NCBI GenBank assembly: GCA_030824515.1
Contig: JAVBXN010000021.1
Location: 62,001 to 126,000, forward strand
From: Pelobacter sp.
Lineage (GTDB): Bacteria > Desulfobacterota > Desulfuromonadia > Geobacterales > Pseudopelobacteraceae
Length of the DNA: 64,000 nt
Direction of reading: 5' to 3'
Shown here: in pieces, positions 36,742 to 46,360 of the stretch
Numbering within the stretch: the stretch's first letter is position 1
Layout: every line of letters starts with the position of its first letter
The notes under the pieces: model-generated
Seen by the model: the letters and a program-made list of their open reading frames with translations, nothing else
The model's database searches: none
What the model was told of the DNA's origin: nothing
Program-made: the position numbers and the translations under genes

Positions 36742-36776
36742 GTGGAAGTTCCTGTAAAAGATATTATCTGTGCGGT

Positions 36777-37052
36777 TCAACCGGTGACGGTAAAGCTCTC
36801 GAATTCACCGGTGTAGATATCCCGGCGGACATCCAGGCGCTCCACCCTTGCGGCAGACGGACCGAGCCGGCACCACTCCACCAGCGCCTGCACTGCGGAA
36901 TCGTTTCCCTCGAACAATCCTTCGACGGTATCGTCCGGAAGGTTTCTGACCCAGCCGGACACACCCAGTTCCAGAGCCCGGCGGCAGGTATAATACCTGA
37001 AGGAGACCCCCTGCACCGAACCGTGAACGACTATGCGCACTCTTGTGTTCAC
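36777..37052 (-). CDS. acyP: Acylphosphatase
   Basis: A 91-residue enzyme hydrolysing acyl phosphates. Catalytic R19 in [12 protein letters not shown] and N37 in GWVRNLPD are in place, followed by [13 protein letters not shown] overlaps the engB stop by 4 bp, so translation is coupled to that GTPase. Confidence 0.95.
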   Translation of the reverse strand: MNTRVRIVVHGSVQGVSFRYYTCRRALELGVSGWVRNLPDDTVEGLFEGNDSAVQALVEWCRLGPSAARVERLDVRRDIYTGEFESFTVTG

Positions 37053-37648
37053 GGTTTTTGCTCCGGAAGCTCCAGCACGCTGAAGATCTCGCTCCAGATC
37101 CCGTCGCGCCCGTCCCTGGAGAGCGCCGAAAAGGGGAGCAGCAGGCCCTTGTCACGCTTGATCGCGGAAGCAATCACTGTTTTCTGCTTGGCCTGTTCGT
37201 TCTTCGAGAGTTTGTCGCACTTGGTCAGCACGATGATCGGCGGGATATTGTACATTTCCAGCCAGCGCAGCATCTGCAGATCGCCGTCGGACGGCACGCG
37301 GCGAATATCCAGGATCAGCACCACCGCCTTGAGGCTTTCGCGCAACGACAGGTAGCTTTCGATCATCGGTCCCCACTGTTTGCGCAATGCGGGGGGGGCT
37401 TTGGCATAACCGTAACCGGGCAGATCCACCAGGGTCAGGATGCCGTTGATATCGAAAAAATTGATCAGCTGCGTCCGACCGGGCGTCGAGCTGGTGCGGA
37501 CCAGACCCTTGCGGCCGGCCAGCACGTTGATCAGCGATGACTTGCCGACGTTGGAACGCCCCACAAATGCCACCTCCGGCAATCCTGGCGGGGGATAATC
37601 CTTGGGCTTGGCCGCGCTTTTTATGAATTCTGCCTGGTTAACATCCAT
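37049..37648 (-). CDS. engB: Ribosome biogenesis GTPase EngB/YsxC
   Basis: A 199-residue essential-type GTPase needed for 50S subunit assembly. G1 [10 protein letters not shown]2/3 [10 protein letters not shown]4 TKCDK and G5 FSAL are all visible. The N-terminal [25 protein letters not shown] is typical. Head of a cluster leading to acyP and folE2. Confidence 0.96.
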   Translation of the reverse strand: MDVNQAEFIKSAAKPKDYPPPGLPEVAFVGRSNVGKSSLINVLAGRKGLVRTSSTPGRTQLINFFDINGILTLVDLPGYGYAKAPPALRKQWGPMIESYLSLRESLKAVVLILDIRRVPSDGDLQMLRWLEMYNIPPIIVLTKCDKLSKNEQAKQKTVIASAIKRDKGLLLPFSALSRDGRDGIWSEIFSVLELPEQKP

Positions 37649-37775
37649 CTATGTCATCTCCTCTTCAGGCTGCATTATAGTATTCACTCTCCCGCCGATA
37701 CAAGCATTAAGCGGTATCAGCGCGATACAATTCCCGGTAGCCGGTTCCGGTCGGCGATTTTCAGCTATTAGCGAA

Positions 37776-39017
37776 CTATTTTGCCCATTCCCGCAGTGTT
37801 CGTACACGCTCGACCACCGGTGGGTGACTGTAATAGAACTTTGCGTAAAACGGATGCGTGAACAGGTTGGAAAGATTTTCAGCGGACATTTTGACCAGAG
37901 CCGAGGCCAGGTCCTGCGGGCGGCCGGTGAGATCGGCGGCAAAACGGTCGGCCTCGCGCTCGTGGCAGCGGGACCGCCAGGCCGAAAACGGAGTTAGCGG
38001 GAACAGCGTCAGTGAGGCGACAAACCCCAGAATCACCATCCTGGCCGGAAGTGAAATGTCGGCCGGCAACCCCAGCAGATTCGGCAGTCCCGGCCAGTTC
38101 AGCAATCTGAATGCAAGCCAGGATCCAGCCAGTGCCATCACTTCCGCCACCAGCAACCGTTTCCAGATATGCCCCTTCTTCCAGTGCCCGATCTCATGGG
38201 CCAGCACCGCCACGATCTCACCGTGGCTCATCTGCCTGACCAATGTATCGAAAAGCACGATGCGCTTGACCTTGCCGATCCCGGTGAAATAGGCGTTGGA
38301 ATGCCGGCTGCGCCTGGATGCGTCCATCTGCAGGACCTTGCCCGCCTTGAGCCCCGCCTTCTCCATCATCGCCCGGATTTCATCCTCCAGCCCCGGATCG
38401 CTGACCGGTTCGTATTTGTTGAAGAGCGGCTCTATCAGATAAGGGGAAATGAACATCATGAACAGGCTGAAAGCCGCCATGAAACCCCAGACCAATAGCC
38501 ACCAATGCAGCGGGCTCCAGATTATCAGCCAGAAGACCACCGCAATCAGGAATGACATCAGCACGGCTCCGATGGCCTGGGATTTCAGAAGGTCGGTTAA
38601 CCAGAGGCGCGGGGTGGTGGTGTTGAAACCATAGCGGGCCTCGATTCTGAAGGTGCCGTAAAGATCAAAGGGGATGCCGAGCAGGGTCTGGAACCAGGTC
38701 ATAAACATGAAAAACAGGATCGCCGTGACAATCCGCGAGTCACTGATACCGCCGATGAAACGGTCATAAAGCGTGATCACCCCACCAAACAGGAAAAACA
38801 CCAGCAGCGCATTATCGAACAGGGAGTCCCATAGCCCCAGACGGCTCGATTCGAAGGTATAGGCGCTGCTCTTGCAAAGCTTATCCTGATCAATCTGGCC
38901 TTCGAAGCCATCCGGGACTTTTGACCCGTGCTGTTTAAGATGCTTGAGATTGATGTGGCGCAGCCAGTAACTGAAGGCGGTTATCGCGGCAAACAGACAG
39001 AACAGCGTGAGTTTCAT
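37776..39017 (-). CDS. M48 family metallopeptidase (Ste24/CAAX protease-like)
   Basis: A 413-residue integral membrane zinc protease. The N-terminal half has several membrane helices; the catalytic HEIGHWKKGH lies in VAVLAHEIGHWKKGH and the third ligand in CHEREADRFAADL. DASRRSRHSNAYFTGIG and KRIVLFDTL are conserved Ste24 blocks. ATG 39017 is chosen because it opens directly into the first helix (LTLFCLFAAITAFSYW). In bacteria these proteases act in membrane protein quality control; the substrate is unknown. Confidence 0.92.
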   Translation of the reverse strand: MKLTLFCLFAAITAFSYWLRHINLKHLKQHGSKVPDGFEGQIDQDKLCKSSAYTFESSRLGLWDSLFDNALLVFFLFGGVITLYDRFIGGISDSRIVTAILFFMFMTWFQTLLGIPFDLYGTFRIEARYGFNTTTPRLWLTDLLKSQAIGAVLMSFLIAVVFWLIIWSPLHWWLLVWGFMAAFSLFMMFISPYLIEPLFNKYEPVSDPGLEDEIRAMMEKAGLKAGKVLQMDASRRSRHSNAYFTGIGKVKRIVLFDTLVRQMSHGEIVAVLAHEIGHWKKGHIWKRLLVAEVMALAGSWLAFRLLNWPGLPNLLGLPADISLPARMVILGFVASLTLFPLTPFSAWRSRCHEREADRFAADLTGRPQDLASALVKMSAENLSNLFTHPFYAKFYYSHPPVVERVRTLREWAK

Positions 39018-39036
39018 CGGTTTTGTATCCTTTTGC

Positions 39037-39068
39037 AAAAAATAAGGGCGAAGCAAGCCTCGCCCTTA
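39037..39068 (-). terminator. Terminator downstream of elbB (minus strand)
   Basis: TAAGGGCGA and TCGCCCTTA (39043-39051, 39060-39068) form a 9-bp stem, followed on the minus strand by TTTTTT. Confidence 0.85.
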
Positions 39069-39089
39069 AAAATGAATTTCGGCGGGCTT

Positions 39090-39743
39090 TCAGATCAGCT
39101 TGATAACTTCCCGCACACATTTGTCAATCCCCTCATGCACTTCGGAGATGCGGTTGGCCAGCATATAGGCCGGAGTCGAAACCAGCTTGTTTTTTGCATC
39201 GACCACAAATTCTGTGACCGGGCAATCCTGGTGTCTGGCACCGGTTTTTTCAATCTCGGAAGCGGTTCCGGCATCGTTGCCGATGGTCACGGTCGGTGCG
39301 GATTCCTTGCCGAGCACGGCGGCGATCAGAACCGGCGCGATGCAGATCGCACCGATCGGCTTGCCGGCCGCGGCCATCTCCTTCAACAGGCGCGACACCT
39401 GCGGGTGGACCGCCGCCGCCGCTCCCTTCATCGCAAAGTCGCACAGGTTTTTGGCCGCGCCGAAGCCGCCCGGGAAGATGATCGCATCCAGTTCGCCGAC
39501 CTTTACCTCGGCAATGTCGCGGATGTTGCCGCGTGCGATGCGTGCCGATTCGACCAGTGCATTGCGCTTTTCGCCGCTCTCCTGCATCGCCAGATGGTCG
39601 GTTACCGGGAAATCCGCATTCGGCGCCATGCAGACCGCTTCGGCACCCTGCCGGTCAATGGCCAGCAGAGTGAATACCGCCTCGTGAATCTCGCTCCCGT
39701 CCCTGACGCCGCATCCTGAAAGTACTACACCGATCTTTTTCAT
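39090..39743 (-). CDS. elbB: ElbB/glyoxalase-3-like DJ-1 superfamily protein
   Basis: A 217-residue class I amidotransferase-like protein. KIGVVLSGCGVRDGSEIHEAVF, LDAIIFPGGFGAAKNLCDFA and PIGAICIAPVLIAAVLG match ElbB, in which the nucleophile-elbow cysteine (here AICIAP) gives weak glyoxalase activity. Its physiological role remains uncertain; it was linked to isoprenoid synthesis. Terminated by a hairpin before the M48 gene, so it ends the long minus-strand run that begins near 50.6 kb. Confidence 0.92.
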   Translation of the reverse strand: MKKIGVVLSGCGVRDGSEIHEAVFTLLAIDRQGAEAVCMAPNADFPVTDHLAMQESGEKRNALVESARIARGNIRDIAEVKVGELDAIIFPGGFGAAKNLCDFAMKGAAAAVHPQVSRLLKEMAAAGKPIGAICIAPVLIAAVLGKESAPTVTIGNDAGTASEIEKTGARHQDCPVTEFVVDAKNKLVSTPAYMLANRISEVHEGIDKCVREVIKLI

Positions 39744-39791
39744 GACTGTTCCCCCTGCCTGTGTTAATTGTTTTACGGATCGGATCCGTAA

Positions 39792-40697
39792 TTATTGCTG
39801 TTCCTCCAGAAGTGCCTGGCGGATGGCTTCGTCGTAGTGGGTCAACTGTAACGGGATCAGATCACGGATCGAGTTGTCCCGGCAGATCACTTCATTTCCA
39901 AGCCCCTCGATCAGCGGCATCGAGACTGAAGGGGGCACCGGGCTGAACAGCGCCACCCAGTACGAGGAGAGTCTGGGGGTCAACACCGGCACCGGGATGA
40001 TAAACAACCTCTTTCCCTCCAGCATGGCAAATCGTTCCATCATTTCCCGGTAGGTCATCACCTCCGGGCCACCGATGTCAAAGGTCCGCCCGGCGGTGCG
40101 CTCATCCGCCAGACAACCGGTGAGATAGGAGATCACGTCATTAACGGCTATCGGCTGGCATTTTGTCGAGACCCAGCGCGGAGTGATCATCACCGGCAGG
40201 CGTTTGACCAGTCCCCTCACCAGTTCGAAGGAGGCACCGCCGGCTCCGACTATCACGGCCGCCCGAAGAAAAGTCGTGGAGAATGTCCCGGCGCGGAGAA
40301 TGTCCGCCACCTCCAGTCGGCTTTTCAAGTGTTCGGAAAGTTGATCGCCGGTTTCCCCCAGCCCACCCAGATAAATTACCCGCCGCACACCGGCCCTTTC
40401 AGCAGCCCTGACAAAATTCCCGGCCGCCTCGCGGTCACGGCGCTCAAAGCCGGCCCGACCGCCGGCCATGGAATGCACCAGATAATAAACGGAATCGATG
40501 CCGTCCAGCACCGGCTCAAGGCTTGCCGGTGCCAGCATGTCTCCGGTGACTCTTTCAGCGCCAGCGGCTATTTGTGCATTTTGGCTGCGGACCATGGCGC
40601 GTACGCCATATCCACCCTCAAGCAGTTTTTTTGTGAGCCGTCTGCCGATGAATCCACTTGCGCCTGTTACCAGGACTTTTGCTCTTCCGGTTTGCAT
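39792..40697 (-). CDS. NDUFA9-like NAD(P)-binding (SDR) protein
   Basis: A 301-residue atypical short-chain dehydrogenase. The Rossmann motif VTGASGFIGRRL starts 10 residues in; YYLVHSMAG replaces the usual catalytic YxxxK, as in the complex I NDUFA9/YwnB group, and GGLGETGDQLSEHLKSR follows. ATG 40697 is preferred over a TTG at 40739. Members bind NAD(P)H and act in quinone or lipid metabolism; the substrate is unknown. Confidence 0.82.
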   Translation of the reverse strand: MQTGRAKVLVTGASGFIGRRLTKKLLEGGYGVRAMVRSQNAQIAAGAERVTGDMLAPASLEPVLDGIDSVYYLVHSMAGGRAGFERRDREAAGNFVRAAERAGVRRVIYLGGLGETGDQLSEHLKSRLEVADILRAGTFSTTFLRAAVIVGAGGASFELVRGLVKRLPVMITPRWVSTKCQPIAVNDVISYLTGCLADERTAGRTFDIGGPEVMTYREMMERFAMLEGKRLFIIPVPVLTPRLSSYWVALFSPVPPSVSMPLIEGLGNEVICRDNSIRDLIPLQLTHYDEAIRQALLEEQQ

Positions 40698-40756
40698 GGC
40701 AGTGATTGTGCCACAACTCTCGCAGAAGGCAAGAGTCAAGATGGCGGGCAGGGTTT

Positions 40757-41965
40757 TCAGTATGCGTACAGGGGGATCAGGGCGGCCAGCAGAACCAGCG
40801 CGGAGGGGACGATCAGTCGGCGGTAAACCAGGGCAATATCGGCCCGGAAATATTCGCAGGTAAGCACATAGCAGAGATGCACCGGGGAGAGCATCACACC
40901 GGCAAACCCCGATCCGAAGGCCAGGGCGATCAGCCCGGGAGATGCAGTCGGACTCCCCATCAACGGCAGCAGCAGCGGAAAGGTGATGCCGACGAAACCG
41001 ACCGTCAACCCCGTCATGATTCCGGCAATGAACGGAATCAGAATCAGCAGCAGGTACACCGGCATGCGCGAATCCGTAAAATAGCCGGAGATGCCCGCCA
41101 GAGCGCCGGTCACACGCAGCACTTCCTGAAACACCATGATTCCGGCCACCAGAAACAGGGCCTTGACGGAAATACTTTCGCGAATGTTTTTGACTATCTT
41201 GCCGGGTGTATAGCGGTGGACGGCGTATAGCGCCATGACTGCGCCTCCCAGCGCCAGCGGCGACCTGACCCGGAAAATTACCACCAGCAGCAACGCCAGC
41301 ATGATCGGGGAAATCATTGCCAGAAATGCCAGGAACTCACGACCGCGGTGATTTCCCGAGGATGCGGTGTTTTGATGTCCAATGCCGCGAAAACAGAACA
41401 AGGCTCCCCAGAAAATCACCGAAAGGGCATAGGGCAGGTTGGCGACAAACAGCGTCCGTGTGGAAAGCCCGGTAAGGCCGGCCGTCAAGATGATTCCGGG
41501 ATAGAGCGGAGAGATATACTCCCAGACATGGCGATACCAGTAGTTGATCAGCGCCTTCTCTTCCGGAGTCACATCGGCTTTTCCGGTGGCTTCGTCGACC
41601 ATCGGCGCCGAAAATATCGCACCCCCGGGTGATGGCAGCATGCCGATCATGGCCGGCATCGCGGCCATAACCACCCGCCGGTCCGAGAGTGTTGCCGACA
41701 GTGAAGCGACCATCCGTTTCAGCATTCCGGTATTTCTGAGGATGTTCTCCATAACCATGGTCAGCACCAGTGTCAGGGTCATTTCCAGCGATGTGGTGGA
41801 AAAAATAGCGGTGTATGTTGCTTTGAGGAAATCGGCGGGAGGGGTCAGGTAGATAATTGCCAGCGCAAGGGAGCCGATCGGCATTACCGCCGCCATGGAA
41901 ACCTTGCGGCGCAGCAGGATGATGATCAGAATCAGGACCGCGGATGTTTTCAGCAGGTCTGGCAT
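40757..41965 (-). CDS. DUF401 family membrane protein
   Basis: A 402-residue integral membrane protein with about ten helices, re-entrant-like GMLPSPGGAIFSAPMVDEA, and YWYRHVWEYISPLYPGIIL, features of DUF401, a family of the ion-transporter (gluconate/citrate permease-like) superfamily. A carboxylate or ion transport role is inferred. It lies 7 bp after the receiver gene and 59 bp before the NDUFA9-like gene on the same strand. Confidence 0.82.
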   Translation of the reverse strand: MPDLLKTSAVLILIIILLRRKVSMAAVMPIGSLALAIIYLTPPADFLKATYTAIFSTTSLEMTLTLVLTMVMENILRNTGMLKRMVASLSATLSDRRVVMAAMPAMIGMLPSPGGAIFSAPMVDEATGKADVTPEEKALINYWYRHVWEYISPLYPGIILTAGLTGLSTRTLFVANLPYALSVIFWGALFCFRGIGHQNTASSGNHRGREFLAFLAMISPIMLALLLVVIFRVRSPLALGGAVMALYAVHRYTPGKIVKNIRESISVKALFLVAGIMVFQEVLRVTGALAGISGYFTDSRMPVYLLLILIPFIAGIMTGLTVGFVGITFPLLLPLMGSPTASPGLIALAFGSGFAGVMLSPVHLCYVLTCEYFRADIALVYRRLIVPSALVLLAALIPLYAY

Positions 41966-41972
41966 ATTACAT

Positions 41973-42359
41973 TCAGACCGCTCCGGCTTTTCTGTTGAGC
42001 GAACTAAAGACCATGTCCAGCACCGCTTTCTGGCGGGCTTCGAACTTGTTCAGAACGGCAAGGCAGGTTCCCATCGGGCAGAGCCCATGTAAAAAATCCG
42101 CATCACGCCCGGATAGTATTACGATCCGGTTCTTGTCCATTCCTGTCTCAACCGCGAACTTGAGCAGTTTGAGCCCATCCATGGCCGGCATTTCCAGGTC
42201 GATCAACATCAGATCATAACCGCCGGTTTTGATTGAATGCAGCGCCGCAACCGGATTGTTGCGGATCTCCACCTGCAGAAGCGGGTAGTTTTCGCGGATA
42301 TAGTCACCCAGGAACCGGGTAAAGGCCGGGTCATCATCGATTAAGAGTATTCTTCCCAT
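41973..42359 (-). CDS. Single-domain response regulator
   Basis: A 128-residue receiver only: ILLIDDDPAFTRF (acidic pocket), LMLIDLEMPAMDG (phosphoacceptor Asp), and VILSGRD. The usual conserved Lys falls in LNKFEARQKAV. No output domain. A CheY-like or phosphorelay shuttle; no kinase gene is adjacent. It sits between the binding protein and DUF401 genes in a tight gene run. Confidence 0.88.
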   Translation of the reverse strand: MGRILLIDDDPAFTRFLGDYIRENYPLLQVEIRNNPVAALHSIKTGGYDLMLIDLEMPAMDGLKLLKFAVETGMDKNRIVILSGRDADFLHGLCPMGTCLAVLNKFEARQKAVLDMVFSSLNRKAGAV

Positions 42360-42404
42360 AAGGAGATTACTATAGCCGATTCGTCGCCACGGTGAAATAA
42401 AAAT

Positions 42405-43340
42405 TTACTTGATCAGTCTGGTGGCGCCACCGATCACCGCGAACGGGACTTCTATCCCCATTTCACGGGCGATCCGCATGTTGATGATCAGGTCGATTCG
42501 GTGCGGAGACAGGAGGGAGAGGTGTTCAGTCTTAGCGCCTTCCAGAACGCGCGCAACCATATCGGCCGCCAGGTGTCCCTGTTCCTGGGGGCTGATCTCC
42601 AGCGAAACCAGAGCGCCCTTAACCGCGGCATCCGGCATGGTGGACACGACCGGAATATTTTTGGCCCTGCCCTTGGCTACAACTTTATCGAACTGACGGC
42701 TGACGGCAGCACTCTCGGTCGCCACGATAACTTCAGCCTTGTCGAGCAGCCTGTTTACCGCCGCGTCAAGACCGGCCGGAGAAGTAACGCTTGCCTCAAT
42801 TATTGTCAGTCCGAGCTGCCCGGCATATTTTTTGATATCATCCAGTTGACGCTGCGAACCTGCTTCACGTGGGGTGTAGAGCACTCCGACCTTGCGGTAG
42901 GGCCTGACGCCCTGCATGGTTTTCAGCAGAGTTACCATCGGCACGCGAGAACTGACTCCGCACATTCCTTTTACAGGCTGATCAGCAGCGAACACATCCA
43001 CCGACACCACCGGAATTCCGTTGGATTCGCGAAAAGCGGTCATTGCGGCCGGCGCTCCATAGGCCACTATAAGATCCGGATTATATGCATTGAATTTGCG
43101 GACGGTGTTGGTCCATGACAGCTGGTCCGGATTCGGGGTTTGCAGAATTATTTCAGTACCGGGCGCAGCATAGCCGCGTGCCGCTATCGCTTTGACAAAG
43201 GCTCGATGAGCTTCACGATAACGCGGCTGGTCACTGCTCATCATCGCCGCGATTACCACCGCGGCAAAGGAATTCAACGGTGTCATCACAGCCAGCATGA
43301 TCATGCCCGCCAGGGCTATTTTTATTACGATACGCGTCAT
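42405..43340 (-). CDS. ABC-type substrate-binding protein (DUF534-like)
   Basis: A 311-residue exported binding protein. A signal segment (IKIALAGMIMLAVMTPLNSFAAV) leads to a two-lobed fold with AAPGTEIILQTPNPDQ, DLIVAYGAPAAMTAF, KVGVLYTPREAGSQRQLDDIKKYA and IPVVSTMPDAAVKGALVSLE, typical of the DUF534/tryptophan-type binding proteins. No permease is next to it. Its position 8 bp after the barrel gene and before a receiver suggests a periplasmic sensing role; this is inference. Confidence 0.85.
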   Translation of the reverse strand: MTRIVIKIALAGMIMLAVMTPLNSFAAVVIAAMMSSDQPRYREAHRAFVKAIAARGYAAPGTEIILQTPNPDQLSWTNTVRKFNAYNPDLIVAYGAPAAMTAFRESNGIPVVSVDVFAADQPVKGMCGVSSRVPMVTLLKTMQGVRPYRKVGVLYTPREAGSQRQLDDIKKYAGQLGLTIIEASVTSPAGLDAAVNRLLDKAEVIVATESAAVSRQFDKVVAKGRAKNIPVVSTMPDAAVKGALVSLEISPQEQGHLAADMVARVLEGAKTEHLSLLSPHRIDLIINMRIAREMGIEVPFAVIGGATRLIK

Positions 43341-43348
43341 GTCAACCT

Positions 43349-45355
43349 TTACCAGCGCCCGGTCAGGGCCAGCAATGTTTCATGGGCAGCGCCGTCCAGG
43401 CTCGGCTGTCCTGCATTCAGCATTCTGAAACTGTAACCGAGCGAACATCCCAGGTGTTTGCTGAGGCGCATGTCCGCACGACTGGTCAGCGAGGTTGCGG
43501 TAGAGACCAGTCGTGTCTGGTCGCCGATCCCGGCTGCTGAATATTTTGTTGAATTGCTTGAATCGTCGGAAGACGAAAAACTGACGTCGGAGAAGGTCTG
43601 CTGCAGTGCCAGGGACAGGTCGAGTATCCTGGTCAGCGCCACCACCGTATCCAGCGATAATACATGGGCGGTTGAGCTGTATGAACCATAAGTCCGGATT
43701 GGGAGTTCGGGTTCTTTTTCGCCGAAGTAGGTATAAATGCTGGCCTGTTCGGCATGCAGCTGTTGAAAGGAGTAGCCGGCGTTGACCGTGACCCGCTGCA
43801 TCGGGCTGAACCAGGCGCTGCAGTTGACGGATGTGGAGAGACTCTCCACCGGCAACACCGCCTGTTCATAACTGTTCTCTCCTTTTTCAAACCGCCCCAA
43901 ATAGCTGGCTGTCATTCCCCAGCGTCCGCCGTTGGTATAACTGATCAGCGCCTGTCCGGTGTGGCGCTCGGAAAACGAGGACTGATAAGCCGGGTTGTCG
44001 GTTTCGGCGTAGCTGTAGGAGGCGTTCAGTTTCACGCCGTCAAGCGGCTTCCAGATAAAGGTCGCTTTGCCGGTATGGGTCTGGCGACTGTCGCTTTTGG
44101 TGGCATTGAGGACGGTTGACTGAAGATCCGGCAGATCATCGCGCGATTCAAGCTCCGCCCGGTATTCAAAACGGTACACGACTTTAAGTCGCGGCCTGTA
44201 GCTGGCGGACACGACCAACGTGTCCTTTACCGAGGAGCTTGACGGCCTTACCGACAGGCTGGTGGCGGAAGGCGGCAATGACAACGGTGAATACAGGGTC
44301 GCAGGAGATTCCCGGTCGATTTGCAGGCGACGGTATTTTACTGCCAGCATCAGCTCTTTGAACGGCGTATAGCTGACATCACCGGCGGCGGTCTGCAGTG
44401 TATCCGTTGGAGCGCTGGAGGGGCGGGCGTCACCGCGATCCGTTCCGGTTTCATGCCGGCTGATTGAATAGAGCGCGCTGGTGGTCAACCCGCCGCTCAA
44501 ATCGCTGAAAAGCTTGAAGGTGTGCGAAACAAGCCGGCTGTCGTTGATCACATCGTGGGCCAACGTGTCACGGGCGGCAAACTGGTAGCGGTTTTCCGGC
44601 GCCTGATTCGAAAAGTCGCGGATAGTGAAGAGATAGGCCGCATTGACCGGACCGAGGTGGGCGTCAAGTCCGATCGATCCCTCGCGGGTTATGCTGTCAA
44701 CTGGAATCGAACGTGTGGCACTGCTGTTGGGCTTTCCGTCAAAAGAATAATCCGAGAAACGGAGCTGGGTCGTCCCTTCACGGCTCAGCTGCCAGTAGTT
44801 GATGTTGAGGTGAATCGGGTTGTTTCCCAATTTGATGCGATTGTCAGCGCGGGTGATGACGGCCCGGGCTCCATAGCTGCTGCCGCTGTCCAGTTCGCGG
44901 GCGGTGACGGAGGCGATGGAAACGGGCGGAGTCCGTTCCAGATTATGCCAGAGCGAAGTGCTCTGGATTTTCAAACGGTACAGTCCGGAGTAGTCCAGCA
45001 CCAGTCCGGCATTGTAATCATCGGCGTGCAAAAACTGGGTTTCAGCCAGAAGTTTCAGATCACTGCCGACCGTGCCAACGGAAAAACCGCCGCTGACCCC
45101 CGACTTGAGTCTCAGATACGGCGCAGCGACGGCCGGATTGTCAACCGGCGATACGAAGCGATAACCGGCATAGGCCGCGGCATGCTGATATCCGTAGTCT
45201 TCATCCGCGACAACATCTTCAGCAATCTGCGAGTCATCTTGATCGGTTGTCTCATCGCAAAGCGCCGGATGGGCCGCTGCCAGCAGGGCCGTGACAAACA
45301 GGGGCAGTCTGAGTGAATACAGGTTTAGCGGAATTTTGTTGAAGATCCGTTTCAT
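43349..45355 (-). CDS. Large outer-membrane beta-barrel protein beside a decaheme cytochrome
   Basis: A 668-residue exported protein; the signal peptide ends HPALCDE. The remainder alternates polar and hydrophobic residues in many strands (SASYRPRLKVVYRFEYRAEL, KLNASYSYAETDNPAY, VTVNAGYSFQQLHA) and ends in aromatic TGRW, as expected for an outer-membrane barrel of 20 or more strands. I do not see the N-terminal CxxC of MtrB/PioB, so it is a functional analogue rather than a clear MtrB. It starts 3 bp after the decaheme cytochrome gene, implying a porin-cytochrome electron conduit. Confidence 0.8.
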   Translation of the reverse strand: MKRIFNKIPLNLYSLRLPLFVTALLAAAHPALCDETTDQDDSQIAEDVVADEDYGYQHAAAYAGYRFVSPVDNPAVAAPYLRLKSGVSGGFSVGTVGSDLKLLAETQFLHADDYNAGLVLDYSGLYRLKIQSTSLWHNLERTPPVSIASVTARELDSGSSYGARAVITRADNRIKLGNNPIHLNINYWQLSREGTTQLRFSDYSFDGKPNSSATRSIPVDSITREGSIGLDAHLGPVNAAYLFTIRDFSNQAPENRYQFAARDTLAHDVINDSRLVSHTFKLFSDLSGGLTTSALYSISRHETGTDRGDARPSSAPTDTLQTAAGDVSYTPFKELMLAVKYRRLQIDRESPATLYSPLSLPPSATSLSVRPSSSSVKDTLVVSASYRPRLKVVYRFEYRAELESRDDLPDLQSTVLNATKSDSRQTHTGKATFIWKPLDGVKLNASYSYAETDNPAYQSSFSERHTGQALISYTNGGRWGMTASYLGRFEKGENSYEQAVLPVESLSTSVNCSAWFSPMQRVTVNAGYSFQQLHAEQASIYTYFGEKEPELPIRTYGSYSSTAHVLSLDTVVALTRILDLSLALQQTFSDVSFSSSDDSSNSTKYSAAGIGDQTRLVSTATSLTSRADMRLSKHLGCSLGYSFRMLNAGQPSLDGAAHETLLALTGRW

Positions 45356-45358
45356 CGG

Positions 45359-46342
45359 TTATCTCCGCAGTGATCCGGGGCGGTAAGTACCTGGCGCGTC
45401 CGGTGTGTTCGAACCATGTATGGCAGTGTGACAATCGGTGCAGCGATCGGCAAAGAGCCTTTTGTCAGTCGAGCTCAGCACGTTGGGATGTACCGGGGTG
45501 TGACACTGGATGCAGAGAAACGGCATCGCCGCCGACAGCAGGCGCCGGTTGACCGAGCCGTGCGGCTGGTGGCAGTTGACACAGTTCTCGGTCACGTCGC
45601 CATGTTCATAGACGAATGGCCCGCTCTTTTCCATATGGCAGCGGCCGCAGAGCTCACGCGTGCTGTTTCCCTTGAGCATTTTGGGGCTGGTCGAGCCGTG
45701 GGCCTCGTGGCAATCGAAGCAGTTCTGTTTGCGCTCATTCATCGGATGGTGTGAGACCAGGCTGAACTGGGCCTTGACATCCGGATGGCAGCCATAACAG
45801 AGTTCGGCCATCTTGTCGCGGTTGACTTTCTGTTGGGGGCCTTCGTGCAACTTATGGCATGAAGAGCAGCTCAGGTCATTCAGCGAGTGCGCACTTGTAT
45901 TCCAGTGTGAAAGGGACGGGGTTGAGGCGACACTGTGGCATTTCAGGCAGATCAGCGACTGGGCCTGCGGCGGGAGGGTTTTCAGGTTGATCAGCTTGGA
46001 AGTGTCGCAGCGATTGCCCTTCTCTCCCAGCAACTTCACATTCTGTTCGATCTTCGCTATAGCAATGCTGCCGGGACCGTGGCACGATTCACAGTTCACC
46101 AGCGGCAGGCCGGTTTCCGGCTTGATCTGTTCGCCATGCACGCTCAGTCTGGAAAACTCCCTGATTTTATCATGACTATGGCATTTGGATACGCAATTGT
46201 CGTCGCCTACATAATCCGCATCCATGCGCCCGACGACCATTTTTTCGTACTCCGACACGGGCAGCAGCGGATAGGGCTGCTTCAGCGCCGTGCAGGCGCT
46301 CAGCAGCGCGATTGCTGAAAATATCAGTGTTAATAGACGCAT
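45359..46342 (-). CDS. Decaheme c-type cytochrome lipoprotein (DmsE/MtrA-like)
   Basis: A 327-residue exported cytochrome with a lipobox in ALLSACTALK. Ten heme sites: the first is CVSKCH with three residues between cysteines, then nine CxxCH (CESCH, CLKCH, CSSCH, CYGCH, CFDCH, CGRCH, CVNCH, CIQCH, CTDCH), with many distal histidines (VHGEQ, SAHS, SHHP, EHGD) for bis-His ligation. MtrA/DmsE relatives span a barrel and carry electrons across the outer membrane. The barrel gene follows after 3 bp. The lipid anchor distinguishes it from soluble MtrA. Confidence 0.92.
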   Translation of the reverse strand: MRLLTLIFSAIALLSACTALKQPYPLLPVSEYEKMVVGRMDADYVGDDNCVSKCHSHDKIREFSRLSVHGEQIKPETGLPLVNCESCHGPGSIAIAKIEQNVKLLGEKGNRCDTSKLINLKTLPPQAQSLICLKCHSVASTPSLSHWNTSAHSLNDLSCSSCHKLHEGPQQKVNRDKMAELCYGCHPDVKAQFSLVSHHPMNERKQNCFDCHEAHGSTSPKMLKGNSTRELCGRCHMEKSGPFVYEHGDVTENCVNCHQPHGSVNRRLLSAAMPFLCIQCHTPVHPNVLSSTDKRLFADRCTDCHTAIHGSNTPDAPGTYRPGSLRR

Positions 46343-46360
46343 TAAATCCCCTCTTGCAGA

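Noticed and set aside
43349..45355. Barrel protein named MtrB/PioB
   Set aside because: Gene context fits, but the N-terminal CxxC of that family is missing and no family-specific motif is seen, so only a general barrel call is supported.
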